DNA of 64,000 nt from JAUHXS01 sp965213575 (GTDB lineage: Bacteria; Bacteroidota; Bacteroidia; Chitinophagales; JAUHXS01): contig CBDBZN010000016.1 in NCBI GenBank assembly GCA_965213575.1, positions 62,001 through 126,000 on the forward strand, given 5' to 3'. The position numbers were made by a program, and so were the translations under genes. Below, piece by piece: positions 38,772 to 51,155 of the stretch. The notes beneath the pieces are model-generated. The model worked only from the letters and a program-made list of their open reading frames with translations. It did no database searches and was not told the DNA's origin. Each line of letters begins with the position of its first letter. Within the stretch, counting starts at the first letter, position 1.

Positions 38772-38782
38772 CGTTCTTTAGA
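38772..38782 (+). promoter_or_regulatory. boxA-like antitermination element, leader copy
   Basis: CGTTCTTTAGA lies about 24 nt after the -7 box and shares CGTTCTTT with the copy before 23S; similar to rRNA boxA (GCTCTTTAACA in E. coli). Expected in rRNA leaders to load Nus factors. Confidence 0.5.
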
Positions 38783-38886
38783 TAAAATAAGCTGATCTTA
38801 CTTTAAGATTTAAAGTTAAAATTAGTTAGTTCATCCCGAATGGGAAATTAGAAATTTGGACGATCTAGATGAGCTAGTTTACCTAC

Positions 38887-38963
38887 GGGGGATTAGCTCA
38901 GTTGGCTAGAGCACCGGCTTTGCAAGCCGGGGGTCAAGGGTTCGAATCCCTTATCCTCCACCA
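38887..38963 (+). tRNA. tRNA-Ala (anticodon TGC), CCA encoded
   Basis: A full cloverleaf is visible: acceptor GGGGGAT with ATCCTCC, including the G3-U70 pair that is the alanine identity element, a D arm starting TAGCTCAG, anticodon stem CCGGC/GCCGG with loop TTTGCAA (TGC), and T arm GGGTTCGAATCCC. The CCA end is encoded. Bacteroidota rRNA operons normally have tRNA-Ile before tRNA-Ala; here tRNA-Ile is absent. Confidence 0.97.
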
Positions 38964-38984
38964 TTCCGCTTTTTTTAGTGGAAT

Positions 38985-38995
38985 CGTTCTTTGAC
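38985..38995 (+). promoter_or_regulatory. boxA-like element before 23S rRNA
   Basis: CGTTCTTTGACA-type sequence between tRNA-Ala and 23S repeats the CGTTCTTT core of the leader copy and overlaps the start of the 23S processing stem. Confidence 0.5.
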
Positions 38996-39027
38996 ATGTT
39001 GAAAGAGAGTAATAAAATATTAAGAAA

Positions 39028-41925
<2,898 letters not shown>

Positions 41926-42015
41926 TCTTTTTTATATTACTCTCTTTTATAACATGTTAACCATATTTCAATTAGCTAATTTGTCAATTTACTAATCTGC
42001 TAATTATTAAGAGCT

Positions 42016-42126
<111 letters not shown>

Positions 42127-42133
42127 TTATTTT

Positions 42134-42172
42134 AAAAGCCCATTGCGTCTAGCGTAATGGGCTTTTGTTTTT
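42134..42172 (+). terminator. Intrinsic terminator of the rRNA unit
   Basis: AAAAGCCCATTGCG pairs with CGTAATGGGCTTTT (14 bp, one G-U) around TCTAG and is followed by GTTTTTAT. It lies directly after 5S. Confidence 0.93.
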
Positions 42173-42259
42173 ATATAATGTCTCAAAAACTAAGTTAGTA
42201 TGCACCCTTTCATTGTAATTTTATAGTTGCATTATCTACTTTTGTTGTAAAGCAGTAAT

Positions 42260-43237
42260 TTGAATAAATTTTTAATCATACGATTTAGTTCGATAGGTGA
42301 TATTGTTCTCACTAGTCCTATTATTAGGTGCATAAAGAAATCTGATCCCTCTAATCAAGTTCATTTTTTAACTAAGTATGCATATGAAGACATCATTAAA
42401 TATAATCCCTATCTAGATAAATATTTTTTATTGGGCCACTCTTTAAAGCCTGTTATCATAGAACTGCAAGAAGAACGCTATGATTATATAATTGACCTGC
42501 ATCATAATATTCGATCTTGGTTGGTTAAAAGAAAATTGAATGGAGTAAAGTATGCGTTCAATAAACTAAATTGGCAAAAATGGGTTATTACAAAACTTAA
42601 AGTAAATAAACTTCCTAAAAAACATATAGTAGAGCGGTATTTTGATACCGTCAAAATATTAGGCATTTACAATGATTTGTTAGGATTAGACTTTTTTATA
42701 CCTGAAGAGCAACAACTGCCTATCGATGAATTTCCTGAAGACTTTAGGAGTGGATATGTTGCAATCGTTATAGGAGCTAAGCATTACACAAAGAAACTCC
42801 CGGTTGAAAAGCTGATAGAATTATGTCAACAAATTACTAAGCCAATTATTTTATTAGGAGGCCAGGAAGATCAAATTATCGGTCAAGAGGTGAATTATAG
42901 TTGTGATGATAATATTTACAATGTATGTGGAAAGTATAGCTTTATTCAATCAGCTAGTATTATAAAAAATGCTTCTAAAGTTATTACCCACGATACCGGA
43001 TTAATGCATGTGGCTGCAGCTTTTAAAAAACCGATTATTTCGATCTGGGGAAATACAATACCTGAATTCGGCATGACTCCGTATTTACCTATAGAAGGTA
43101 ATTTAATTTGCGAAGTATCAGGCTTAGCTTGTCGTCCCTGTAGCAAAATAGGCCACCATAGATGTCCGGAAGGCCATTTTAAATGTATGAAGCTGCAAAA
43201 TACACGAGCAATAGCAGCGGCAGTAAATGTATTATGA
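42260..43237 (+). CDS. Glycosyltransferase family 9 (heptosyltransferase-like)
   Basis: The 325-aa GT-B enzyme resembles ADP-heptose:LPS heptosyltransferases. The opening FLIIRFSSIGDIVLTSPIIR and acceptor-side HFLTKYAYEDII are typical, and the donor site shows ILLGGQEDQIIG and THDTGLMHVAAAFKKPIISI then WGNT. It probably adds a sugar to a lipopolysaccharide core or another surface glycan at the cytoplasmic face. The frame starts with TTG at 42260, which begins exactly at the conserved opening. It is followed by two GT2 genes on the same strand with gaps of 37 and 2 nt, suggesting one surface-polysaccharide unit. Confidence 0.88.
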   Translation: MNKFLIIRFSSIGDIVLTSPIIRCIKKSDPSNQVHFLTKYAYEDIIKYNPYLDKYFLLGHSLKPVIIELQEERYDYIIDLHHNIRSWLVKRKLNGVKYAFNKLNWQKWVITKLKVNKLPKKHIVERYFDTVKILGIYNDLLGLDFFIPEEQQLPIDEFPEDFRSGYVAIVIGAKHYTKKLPVEKLIELCQQITKPIILLGGQEDQIIGQEVNYSCDDNIYNVCGKYSFIQSASIIKNASKVITHDTGLMHVAAAFKKPIISIWGNTIPEFGMTPYLPIEGNLICEVSGLACRPCSKIGHHRCPEGHFKCMKLQNTRAIAAAVNVL

Positions 43238-43274
43238 ACTTTTTAAAAGGTAATTTGGTTTTGGCTACTCACCC

Positions 43275-43970
43275 ATGAATACTACTCCTGAGATTATAGT
43301 TATTATACCTGCTTTTAATGAGGATGAATCTATTGCACAAGTAATTGCTGACATCCCTAAAGAAATCATAACTGAAATTATAGTAATCAATAATGCCTCA
43401 ACAGATAAAACAGAGCAAATAGCGAAAGAGGCAGGCGCTACAGTGTTGAATGAATCTAGAAAAGGATACGGTTCTGCATGTTTAAAGGGTATTGAGTATG
43501 CTAAAAAAAGATTGCCTCAACCAGACATAGCAGTATTTATTGATGCTGATTATTCTGACTATCCGGAGGAAATCCCAAAACTTCTTAAACCCATTATCGA
43601 ACATAACATAGATTTTGTGATTGGATCTCGCGCAATAGGAAAAAGAGAAAAAGGAGCTATGATGCCTCAACAGTTATTTGGTAATTGGTTAGCAACTAAT
43701 TTGTTAAAAATTATTTATAAAGGCAGCTTTACAGATTTAGGCCCCTTTAGAGCGATTAAATTCCAGAAATTACTTGAATTAAATATGCAAGACCAAACCT
43801 ACGGTTGGACGGTAGAAATGCAGATTAAAGGGTTAAAAAAAAAGCTTTCGTATGTGGAAGTGCCCGTTAAATATCGTAAACGGATTGGGGTTTCTAAAAT
43901 AACCGGAACTGTTAAAGGCACTTTTTTAGCCGGATACAAAATTATTTATACAATTTTCAGATATTTGTAG
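43275..43970 (+). CDS. Glycosyltransferase family 2 (polyprenyl-phosphate sugar synthase-like)
   Basis: The 231-aa GT-A enzyme resembles dolichyl/polyprenyl-phosphate mannosyl- or glucosyltransferases. It shows IPAFNEDESIAQVIADIP, INNASTDKTEQIAKEAGA, GYGSACLKGIEYAKK, a DADYSDYPEE DXD-type site (about residues 92-94 for the first Asp pair), DLGPFRAIK and TYGWTVEMQIKG. No membrane domain follows the catalytic part, so it is likely a soluble or peripheral enzyme. It lies between the GT9 gene and a processive GT2 gene, with only 2 nt to the latter. Confidence 0.88.
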   Translation: MNTTPEIIVIIPAFNEDESIAQVIADIPKEIITEIIVINNASTDKTEQIAKEAGATVLNESRKGYGSACLKGIEYAKKRLPQPDIAVFIDADYSDYPEEIPKLLKPIIEHNIDFVIGSRAIGKREKGAMMPQQLFGNWLATNLLKIIYKGSFTDLGPFRAIKFQKLLELNMQDQTYGWTVEMQIKGLKKKLSYVEVPVKYRKRIGVSKITGTVKGTFLAGYKIIYTIFRYL

Positions 43971-43972
43971 CA

Positions 43973-45439
43973 ATGGAATTAGCCATCATCATTCTTTACC
44001 TTACTGCTCTTTCCTTTATTTTTTGTTATAGCTTTTTACAAATTCATTTGGTTTATCATTATCAAAAATCAAAAAAGAATTCCATTTTGGTTTCTCCAAT
44101 TGATTGGAAAAATTATCCCAAGGTTACCGTTCAGTTGCCGGTTTATAATGAATTATATGTGGTAGAAAGATTAATCGATACAGTAGCTGCTTTTGATTAT
44201 CCAAAAGATAAATTGGAAATACAAGTATTAGATGATTCTACAGATGGGACGGTTCAATTGGTCGAAAAAAAAGTACTATCATTAAAAGAAAATGGCGTGA
44301 ATATTGTTCAGATAAGGCGAAAAGTAAGAACAGGATTCAAGGCAGGAGCTTTACAAGAAGGATTGCTCACTGCAAAAGGCGAATTTATAGCTATTTTTGA
44401 TGCGGATTTTTTACCTGAAAAAAATTTTTTAAAAGAAACAATACCTTATTTTGAAAATAATGTTGGAGTGATTCAAACGCGTTGGGGCCACCTAAATAAA
44501 AATTATTCACTACTTACTAAACTTCAAGCTTTTGGCTTAGATGCTCATTTTTCTGTAGAGCAGTCCGGCCGAAATCAAGCAGGTTATTTTATTAATTTTA
44601 ATGGAACAGCAGGAGTGTGGCGGAAACAATGTATTATAGATGCAGGCGGCTGGGAAGCGGATACCTTGACAGAAGATTTAGATTTAAGTTATCGTGCTCA
44701 ATTAAAAGGTTGGGAGTTTAAATTTTTAGAACATGTGGAAGCTCCGGCAGAACTGCCGGCAGAAATCAATGCTTTAAAATCGCAACAATTTAGATGGACT
44801 AAAGGGGCTGCAGAAACTGCTCGGAAAATTCTTTTTAAGGTGCTCCATTCAAATGCTTCTTTTGGACAAAAAATTCATGCTACTTTTCATCTAATGAATA
44901 GCTTCATCTTTGTCTGTGTGTTCGTTACAGCTGTATTAAGTGTTCCAATTTTAGTAGTTAAAAATCAGAATCCACATAAATATTATTATGTATTTAAAAT
45001 AGCGTCTATATTTTTATTCGGATTTTTGTCATTAGGAATCTTTTATTGGGCATCGTTATCTAGAGCGTTTCCTAACAGAGTGCAACGAAGTAAAGAATTA
45101 ATAACCACCTTTCCACTTTTCTTATCTATATCAATGGGCTTGTCTTTACACAATGCAATAGCGGTCATTGAAGGTTATGCGGGAAAAAAAACACCTTTTA
45201 TTAGAACTCCAAAGTTCAATATTAATACAAAAAATGACTCTTGGAAAAACAATGTTTATACGATCAAAAAAACTAACCCATTATCTATTATTGAAGCTTT
45301 ATTAACCCTATATTTTATAGGAGGCATAATTATAGGATTATATTATGCTGATTTTTACTTAATGTTTTTTCACGTGTTGCTTGCGTTAGGGTTTGGAATG
45401 GTTGCTTTTTATTCTATTAGACATGTGCGACTTATGTAG
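43973..45439 (+). CDS. Membrane glycosyltransferase family 2, cellulose synthase/mannan synthase-like
   Basis: The 488-aa protein has an N-terminal membrane helix (about 2-24), a GT-A domain with PKVTVQLPVYNELYVVERLI, QVLDDSTDGT (first Asp), FDADFLPE (DXD), TEDLDLSYRAQLKGW (catalytic TED) and the processive-synthase signature QQFRW (about residue 273). C-terminal membrane helices follow (about 300-325, 340-365, 385-400, 440-480). This D,D,D,QxxRW layout is that of CESA/CSLA enzymes, which make beta-linked glucan or mannan while translocating the chain. Product sugar cannot be told from the sequence; no BcsB-like partner is present. Confidence 0.88.
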   Translation: MELAIIILYLTALSFIFCYSFLQIHLVYHYQKSKKNSILVSPIDWKNYPKVTVQLPVYNELYVVERLIDTVAAFDYPKDKLEIQVLDDSTDGTVQLVEKKVLSLKENGVNIVQIRRKVRTGFKAGALQEGLLTAKGEFIAIFDADFLPEKNFLKETIPYFENNVGVIQTRWGHLNKNYSLLTKLQAFGLDAHFSVEQSGRNQAGYFINFNGTAGVWRKQCIIDAGGWEADTLTEDLDLSYRAQLKGWEFKFLEHVEAPAELPAEINALKSQQFRWTKGAAETARKILFKVLHSNASFGQKIHATFHLMNSFIFVCVFVTAVLSVPILVVKNQNPHKYYYVFKIASIFLFGFLSLGIFYWASLSRAFPNRVQRSKELITTFPLFLSISMGLSLHNAIAVIEGYAGKKTPFIRTPKFNINTKNDSWKNNVYTIKKTNPLSIIEALLTLYFIGGIIIGLYYADFYLMFFHVLLALGFGMVAFYSIRHVRLM

Positions 45440-45440
45440 C

Positions 45441-48400
45441 TTATTTTAATAATAATACGTTGCCAGTATATTGTTCCTCATTATCTAATATTAATTTATA
45501 TACATACACTGCTTGACTATTTGCAGTATTGTTAGTCCCATTCCAAGATTGTGCTGGGTCATTAGTAATAAATACTAACTTGCCATAACGGTCATATATA
45601 GATAATTCATAATTTTTATAAATACCAGTAATTAGTGGTTTAAAATTATTATTGTTTCCATTTAAGGCGAATACATTGGGGATGTAGATAATGCGTTCTA
45701 TACATTCTCCGCCTTCTATTAGCGATATATTAATGTTATGTTCAGCTGAACAGTTAGTAATGGTATCTATTACTAATACAGAAATTATTGTATCACTTTT
45801 AGGTAAAACAGATATTGAAGCTGTAGATTGGCCTGAACTCCATAAATATGAATGCCCTCCTCCTGCTTTAATTTTTATTGTATCACCCATACATATAATT
45901 GTATCATTACTTACAGTACCAAAGCTGTCTTGTATCGTAATAGTTGTAGATAAATTTAAGGTGCAGGCCGGATTGATATGATATAAGGTTATTCCATACT
46001 GGTTCTGAGTATAAGGGGGAGCATAGGTAGTAAAGTTTAAGCTATCGCCATTATCCCATAAAAAAACATCTACATCCTCAGCTGAAGCGAAGAGTGTTGC
46101 CGAATCATTTGCACAAACCAAAGTATCTCCCCATATCTCGCCTTTATCTAAGTAAACTATGATGGGAATAACTATAGTGTCAGTACAAAGTGCATTGGAT
46201 ACATAAGCAACAATACTGGTATCCGTAGAAGGATAATAAATAATAGCATCATTATCGTTATTAAAGCTCCACTGGATAGAAGTAGCATTATCAATATTTA
46301 ATTCTATAGAATCGTTATAACATACACAACTATTTGAAAAAGAAACCCTGGGACAAACTGGCGAGAATTTAATAAGGTAACTATCATCTTCTCCTCCATA
46401 TACACTTTGATAGTAGGCAGCTCCTCCGGGATTTTTAAGAGCATTAAAGCCCGTACCCTTTATTTCCCCGATAAAAAAAACATCGCCTTTTGGACTCAAT
46501 GTAAGGCCGGTTCCAAAATCTCCATAATTTCCGTTAGAACCTAAATATGTAGACCATTTTAATTTACCCATATGATCAAAATGAACACAAACAATATCTG
46601 TTATACCTGCTCTTGTTGTTTGTTTCCAATCAGTAGGTTTAAACATTAACGGAAAGTCACCACCTGCAATACCCCCTGTAATATACAATCCACCTGAATT
46701 ATCCGTATCTATTTTCCATTTAATTGAAAAACCTTCATCCGCTGAGCCACCTAAAAAAGTAGACCATAAGAGCTCCCCACTATTAGAAAATTTAGCTAAA
46801 TACAAATCTGAGTATCCACGTACCTCATCCTGAAAATAAGCGCCTTCTAGTTGTTTTAGAGGGAAATCATTCGCAGGGCCGGGAGTATTTCCTAATAAAT
46901 AGACTTCTCCGCAATTGCCAATAGCTACATCTCGTCCATAATCGTGCTCTATGCTCCCAAAATACGTAGACCAAACGGGTTGGCCCTTCGGAGAAAATTT
47001 AGCAATATAGCCTTCATAGTTGGTTCCTATAGGTGGCCTTGAATAAGGTTTTACCCATGATAAATTGTTTTCAGCTATTAAAGGGAAATCATCTTTAGAG
47101 TTAGTATAACCTGTTATAAATATATTATTTTTTTTATCTATTGCCATCCCACGTACTGATTCTCCCCAACTACCTCCAAAAAAAGTACCCCAAATAGGAG
47201 AACCATCTAGTTCTAGCTTCGCTACATATATTCCATTACTAAGGCCTGTAAGCTCTGTTTGAAAAGCATCAGGAGAAGCAATGTCATCTAAAAGTTCAGA
47301 AAAACTTGTACTTCCGGAAATGATTAATTTGTTTTCATAATCTATCTTTATACTCATTATATCATCCTCTCCTGATGTTCCTAAATAACTTCCCCAAATT
47401 CTTTGCCCGATGGAATTTAATTTGAATATAAAGCCATCTCTAAACCCACCTTCATGTGTTGTTTGGTACCAAGCCCCTGCATGAGCAGCTGTCGGGAAAT
47501 TAGTGGATTCTGTCTCTCCTACTGCATATATATTTTCATCTTTATCTATTGCACAAGCCCACGGAAACTCCACACCATTTCCACCATAATATGTACTCCA
47601 CATTAAATCCCCTTCATCCTTGATTCTAAATACAATGGCATCGTTGAGCCCACCTCCCAATGTACCTTGAAAAACACTGCCTTCTGTAGAGTCAATAGGA
47701 AAGTTAGAAGAATAGCCAAAAACATATATAGACGAATCTCGTGGCACATAAGTAATGTCTCTAAAACCATCATTTCGGTCCTTGCCAAAATAAGTACCCC
47801 ATACTAAATCCGGATCAATTGTAAGAATAGAGGATTTGCAGTACTCAGAAATATTGTATTGCCAATAGGCGTTCACTTGCTTGTAAGATCCATCTATAGG
47901 AAGGTGCTTATTATTTATTTGCTGATAAATGTAGGGACTCGCCTCTTCTATTTTTCCTAAGGAGCAAGTAAGTTTTAAGGATCCCATAGATTGTAGTGTT
48001 TCATTATCTATGCCGCTATATCGCCATTTTATTATTTGAGGGTCATAACCCGGAGCAACTACAAATTCATGTTTAATTTTACCTTCTCCTCCTCCATAAA
48101 TAACCCAGTCAATACCGGGATAAACATCTTTAATCATTATTTTTTCATAATATCTTACATCTAGTATTCCCTCGGGGCAATGAGATAAATAAAAATTACT
48201 GTAATATTGTGACCTATTATAGGTTATAATATTTTTTTGATTTATCTGCGCATCTAGTAATTCCATGTTGATACGATTCCAATAATAACTAACTGATTTC
48301 TCTTCATCATATTCTTTTTCTTGGTCGGAGGCTTCGGTTTCGTTAGCTGTTTTATCTTCAATGCGTTCTTTAAAAACCCAAGTGAGCCCTTTTTGAGTGA

Positions 48401-48602
48401 CATAGAAATCTATAGCATTTGTATGGGTTCGAAATAGCACTTCATAATTAGGCAAATTTTTAAAAGTGGCAACTTGTCCTTTGTTTTCTTCAAATAGGAT
48501 AGTGTTCTGGCGAAGTGCTTTAGGAAATGATTCGTTAGCTTTTATTGTATTGGGGATAAATCCAACTAGCAAATATATAGTAAAGTAATAAAAATATCTC
48601 AT
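45441..48602 (-). CDS. SBBP-repeat surface protein with DUF7948-like N-terminus and T9SS type B sorting domain
   Basis: The 1053-aa protein has a signal peptide (ending NTIKA), then a FEENKGQVATFKNL block typical of DUF7948-like N-terminal domains, VYPGIDWVIYGG and SGIDNETLQ. At about 270-760 it carries at least eight SBBP-type beta-propeller repeats, each with a WSTY(Y/F)GG-like start, an AIDK...IYAVG-like strand and a TNFP-like end. After Cys-containing Ig-like parts (about 780-960) comes the sorting domain: IPNVFALNGNNNNFKPLI, YDRYGKLVFITND, ending GNVLLLK. It is a T9SS cargo, exported to the surface; its ligand is unknown. It converges on the glycosyltransferase genes with 1 nt between stops. 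Confidence 0.88.
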   Translation of the reverse strand: MRYFYYFTIYLLVGFIPNTIKANESFPKALRQNTILFEENKGQVATFKNLPNYEVLFRTHTNAIDFYVTQKGLTWVFKERIEDKTANETEASDQEKEYDEEKSVSYYWNRINMELLDAQINQKNIITYNRSQYYSNFYLSHCPEGILDVRYYEKIMIKDVYPGIDWVIYGGGEGKIKHEFVVAPGYDPQIIKWRYSGIDNETLQSMGSLKLTCSLGKIEEASPYIYQQINNKHLPIDGSYKQVNAYWQYNISEYCKSSILTIDPDLVWGTYFGKDRNDGFRDITYVPRDSSIYVFGYSSNFPIDSTEGSVFQGTLGGGLNDAIVFRIKDEGDLMWSTYYGGNGVEFPWACAIDKDENIYAVGETESTNFPTAAHAGAWYQTTHEGGFRDGFIFKLNSIGQRIWGSYLGTSGEDDIMSIKIDYENKLIISGSTSFSELLDDIASPDAFQTELTGLSNGIYVAKLELDGSPIWGTFFGGSWGESVRGMAIDKKNNIFITGYTNSKDDFPLIAENNLSWVKPYSRPPIGTNYEGYIAKFSPKGQPVWSTYFGSIEHDYGRDVAIGNCGEVYLLGNTPGPANDFPLKQLEGAYFQDEVRGYSDLYLAKFSNSGELLWSTFLGGSADEGFSIKWKIDTDNSGGLYITGGIAGGDFPLMFKPTDWKQTTRAGITDIVCVHFDHMGKLKWSTYLGSNGNYGDFGTGLTLSPKGDVFFIGEIKGTGFNALKNPGGAAYYQSVYGGEDDSYLIKFSPVCPRVSFSNSCVCYNDSIELNIDNATSIQWSFNNDNDAIIYYPSTDTSIVAYVSNALCTDTIVIPIIVYLDKGEIWGDTLVCANDSATLFASAEDVDVFLWDNGDSLNFTTYAPPYTQNQYGITLYHINPACTLNLSTTITIQDSFGTVSNDTIICMGDTIKIKAGGGHSYLWSSGQSTASISVLPKSDTIISVLVIDTITNCSAEHNINISLIEGGECIERIIYIPNVFALNGNNNNFKPLITGIYKNYELSIYDRYGKLVFITNDPAQSWNGTNNTANSQAVYVYKLILDNEEQYTGNVLLLK

Positions 48603-48972
48603 GTTAAACTATTGTAACAAAGTTATTTATATATAATAATAAATAAAAATTATGTAAATAACTAATTTATCATATAGAAAATTTTTAACACGTAGAAATT
48701 TTGGTTTATGGGTAGTAATACATTATTCCGGTTAGTACCTCATAATTAGAAAAATACTTGGAAGTAACTATTGCCCTCTATTTTCTTCGAAACGTATTTA
48801 TGATAATAAAGAATTTGGGCTGTTCTCTTGAGCAAGGGATTTTAGAAATAAAAAACTCAGGAGAGTGTAAAGAAATAATCTTAATATAGATCGCAAACTT
48901 TAGATTTATTATTAATTTAAAATTAACTATTGATTTATATCATATATTATAAGCTCATTGCTATAGTAATGA
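48603..48972. other. 370-nt intergenic region, no gene seen
   Basis: Very AT-rich; no reading frame with recognisable similarity and no RNA gene seen. TAACTTTG reads on the minus strand about 18 nt ahead of the SBBP gene start and resembles a -7 box, but there is no TTTG 19 nt upstream of it. Confidence 0.5.
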
Positions 48973-49774
48973 TCATAGATATCCAGCCATTTCCTGCTGA
49001 ATCATTAAAGCATTTGTTCTTACTTTTTCCTGAAAATCTTCTCCTGTGCCCGCGTAAATGATTCCACGAGAAGAGTTAACGAGTAACCCGCAGTGATCGT
49101 TCATGCCATATTTAGCTACTTCTGCTAAGCTGCCTCCTTGCGCTCCTACACCCGGAACTAGTAAAAAATTATCGGGCGCTATTGTTCTAATTTTTTGCAA
49201 GGCAGATGCTTTAGTAGCGCCCACTACAAACATAATGTTATCTGCATTCCCCCACTTATTAGCTTTTTTAATGACCTTTTCAAATAATCTTTCATTTTCA
49301 TAAGTCAATAACTGAAAATCGCTACTGCTTTGGTTGGATGTTAAGGCTAAGATGATTGACCATTTATTCGGATATTCTAAAAAAGGAGTTACTGAATCTT
49401 CCCCCATATATGGAGCAATGGTAATAGAGTCAAAATTCATCGTTTCAAAGAAAGCCTTAGCATACATTTTGCAAGTATTGCCAATATCACCGCGTTTTGC
49501 ATCTGCTATAGTAAAAATGTTTTCCGGAATATATGCTACTGTTTTTGCCATGCTTTCCCCAACCTTTAGCTCCTAGGCTTTCATAAAATGCTGTATTGAT
49601 CTTATAAGCAACACATAAGTCGCTTGTAACATCAATAATCTGTTTATTAAATTCAAAAATAGGATCGTCACACTTTTTTAAGTGATTGGGAATTTTATCA
49701 AGATCAGTATCTAATCCTATACACAGAAATGATTTTTTTTGCTTGATTTGATGATATAGCTGTTGTCTGGTCAT
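48973..49774 (-). CDS. pyrF: Orotidine 5'-phosphate decarboxylase (one frameshift as read)
   Basis: PyrF converts OMP to UMP, the last step of pyrimidine synthesis. The N-terminal frame gives FLCIGLDTDLDKIPNHL and KINTAFYESLGAKGW; it breaks in a run of four C (plus strand 49554-49557), where one extra base is likely. The other frame continues SMAKTVAYIPENIFTIADAK, with the catalytic DAKRGDIGNT, then LLVPGVGAQGG and SSRGIIYAG. Corrected length is about 266 residues, that of the subfamily 2 enzyme. It follows the TPR gene by 35 nt on the same strand. Confidence 0.9.
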
Positions 49775-49809
49775 AATTTTATTTAATTATCCGACAATGG
49801 AAGGAAAAG

Positions 49810-51052
49810 TTAATATTCTGCACAAAAATATTTTATTCTATCGGCTGCGATCAAAATACCCAAGTCTAAACTTTCATGCAAATTTTCACATCCTACCCGA
49901 TATGCAAATAACATGATTTGTGCCATGCCTTTATTGAAGTAAGCGGTGGCATAATCCGGATCTAACCTCAGGGCTTCCGTATAATCTTCAATGGCGGAGC
50001 GGTATTCTTGCTGTAATATTTTAATGTTCCCTCTTAAATTATATAGATAAGGATTTTCTACATTTTTTACTTCAATAGCTCGATCCTAGATCCCATAAGG
50101 CACCATTATAATCTGAGAGAATTACGTTTAAAACACCTCTATCTGCATATGCTGCATATAGACCATTATCTAAATCTATTGCTCTGGAATAATCTTTTAA
50201 AGCTGCCTCATTTTTATCAATAATCCTCTCCAAGGTACCTCTGTAATAATATGCGGCGGCAAAGTCAGGATCTATCTTTAAAGCTTGGTTAAGGTCATCA
50301 ATCGCTCCATTAATATTATTTTGTTGCACTTTTCTAAGAATGCCTCTATTATAAAAGCTTAATTTATATTCCTTATTACTTAATAATGCCTTGTTAAAAG
50401 CTGCATCAGCATCAGCGTACCGGTTCATTTTTAAATATGCGATCCCTAAGATGTCATTAGCTATTACGGAAGCAGGATAAGCATCTGTAACAATTTTGAT
50501 ATCTGTTAATGCCCGCTCATATTCTTTTGACCTTAATCTCTTTAAACCAGTTAATAAATATCGTACCATTGAATCTGGAAGTGCTAAATTAAGGTCATTA
50601 ATGTTAAAAATTGCTTGTTCATATTCATTGATACTCAGATCTATAAAAGGATCGTGATCAATCAAAGTATTTGACAATTTAGTGTTTTCAGCAATTTCGT
50701 TTAGATAATAAACTCCCCCCTTGATATCCTGAATAACCATTTCTAATCGAGCAGATTTATCTATTGTATATACACTATAAGGATTCATACTAATTGCTTG
50801 ATTATAGTCAGCGGAGGCTTCTGATTCTTTGCCGAGCTTTTGAAATAAAGCCGACCTCAGCATATAAGCCATGGCAAATTCTTGATCAATTGCTATAGCA
50901 CGGTCATAATAATCTTCTGCATCACGCATTTTACCTAGATTTAAAGCATTATTGCCTAATTGCAGTAAATTGATAGCTTCAGCACGTGCAGATTGCTGAG
51001 CAAATGCAGTATTGGCCGCAAAAAACAGAAGAATATATAAGTAGATTTTCAT
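49810..51052 (-). CDS. Secreted TPR-repeat protein (one frameshift as read)
   Basis: The signal peptide (ending ANTAFAQ) is followed by about eight TPR units, for example AEDYYDRAIAIDQEFAMAYM, AIDDLNQALKIDPDFAAAYY and ALKDYSRAIDLDNGLYAAYA. An extra C near 50085 ends the frame at 50072, but the repeats continue in the next frame as DRAIEVKNVENPYLYNLRGN and SAIEDYTEALRLDPDYATAY, ending RIKYFCAEY at 49810. Corrected length is about 413 residues. Such periplasmic TPR proteins are protein-protein scaffolds; no partner can be assigned. Divergent from egtB (103 nt), same strand as pyrF. Confidence 0.82.
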
Positions 51053-51155
51053 TAGGCACGAAGATACAACTATTTAAGCTGTACATCGCTAAGAGGACGT
51101 ATTTCCCCAAAAAAATTTCTTTTTTTTCGAAAGAATCGTGTAGGTTTGAGTTTGT

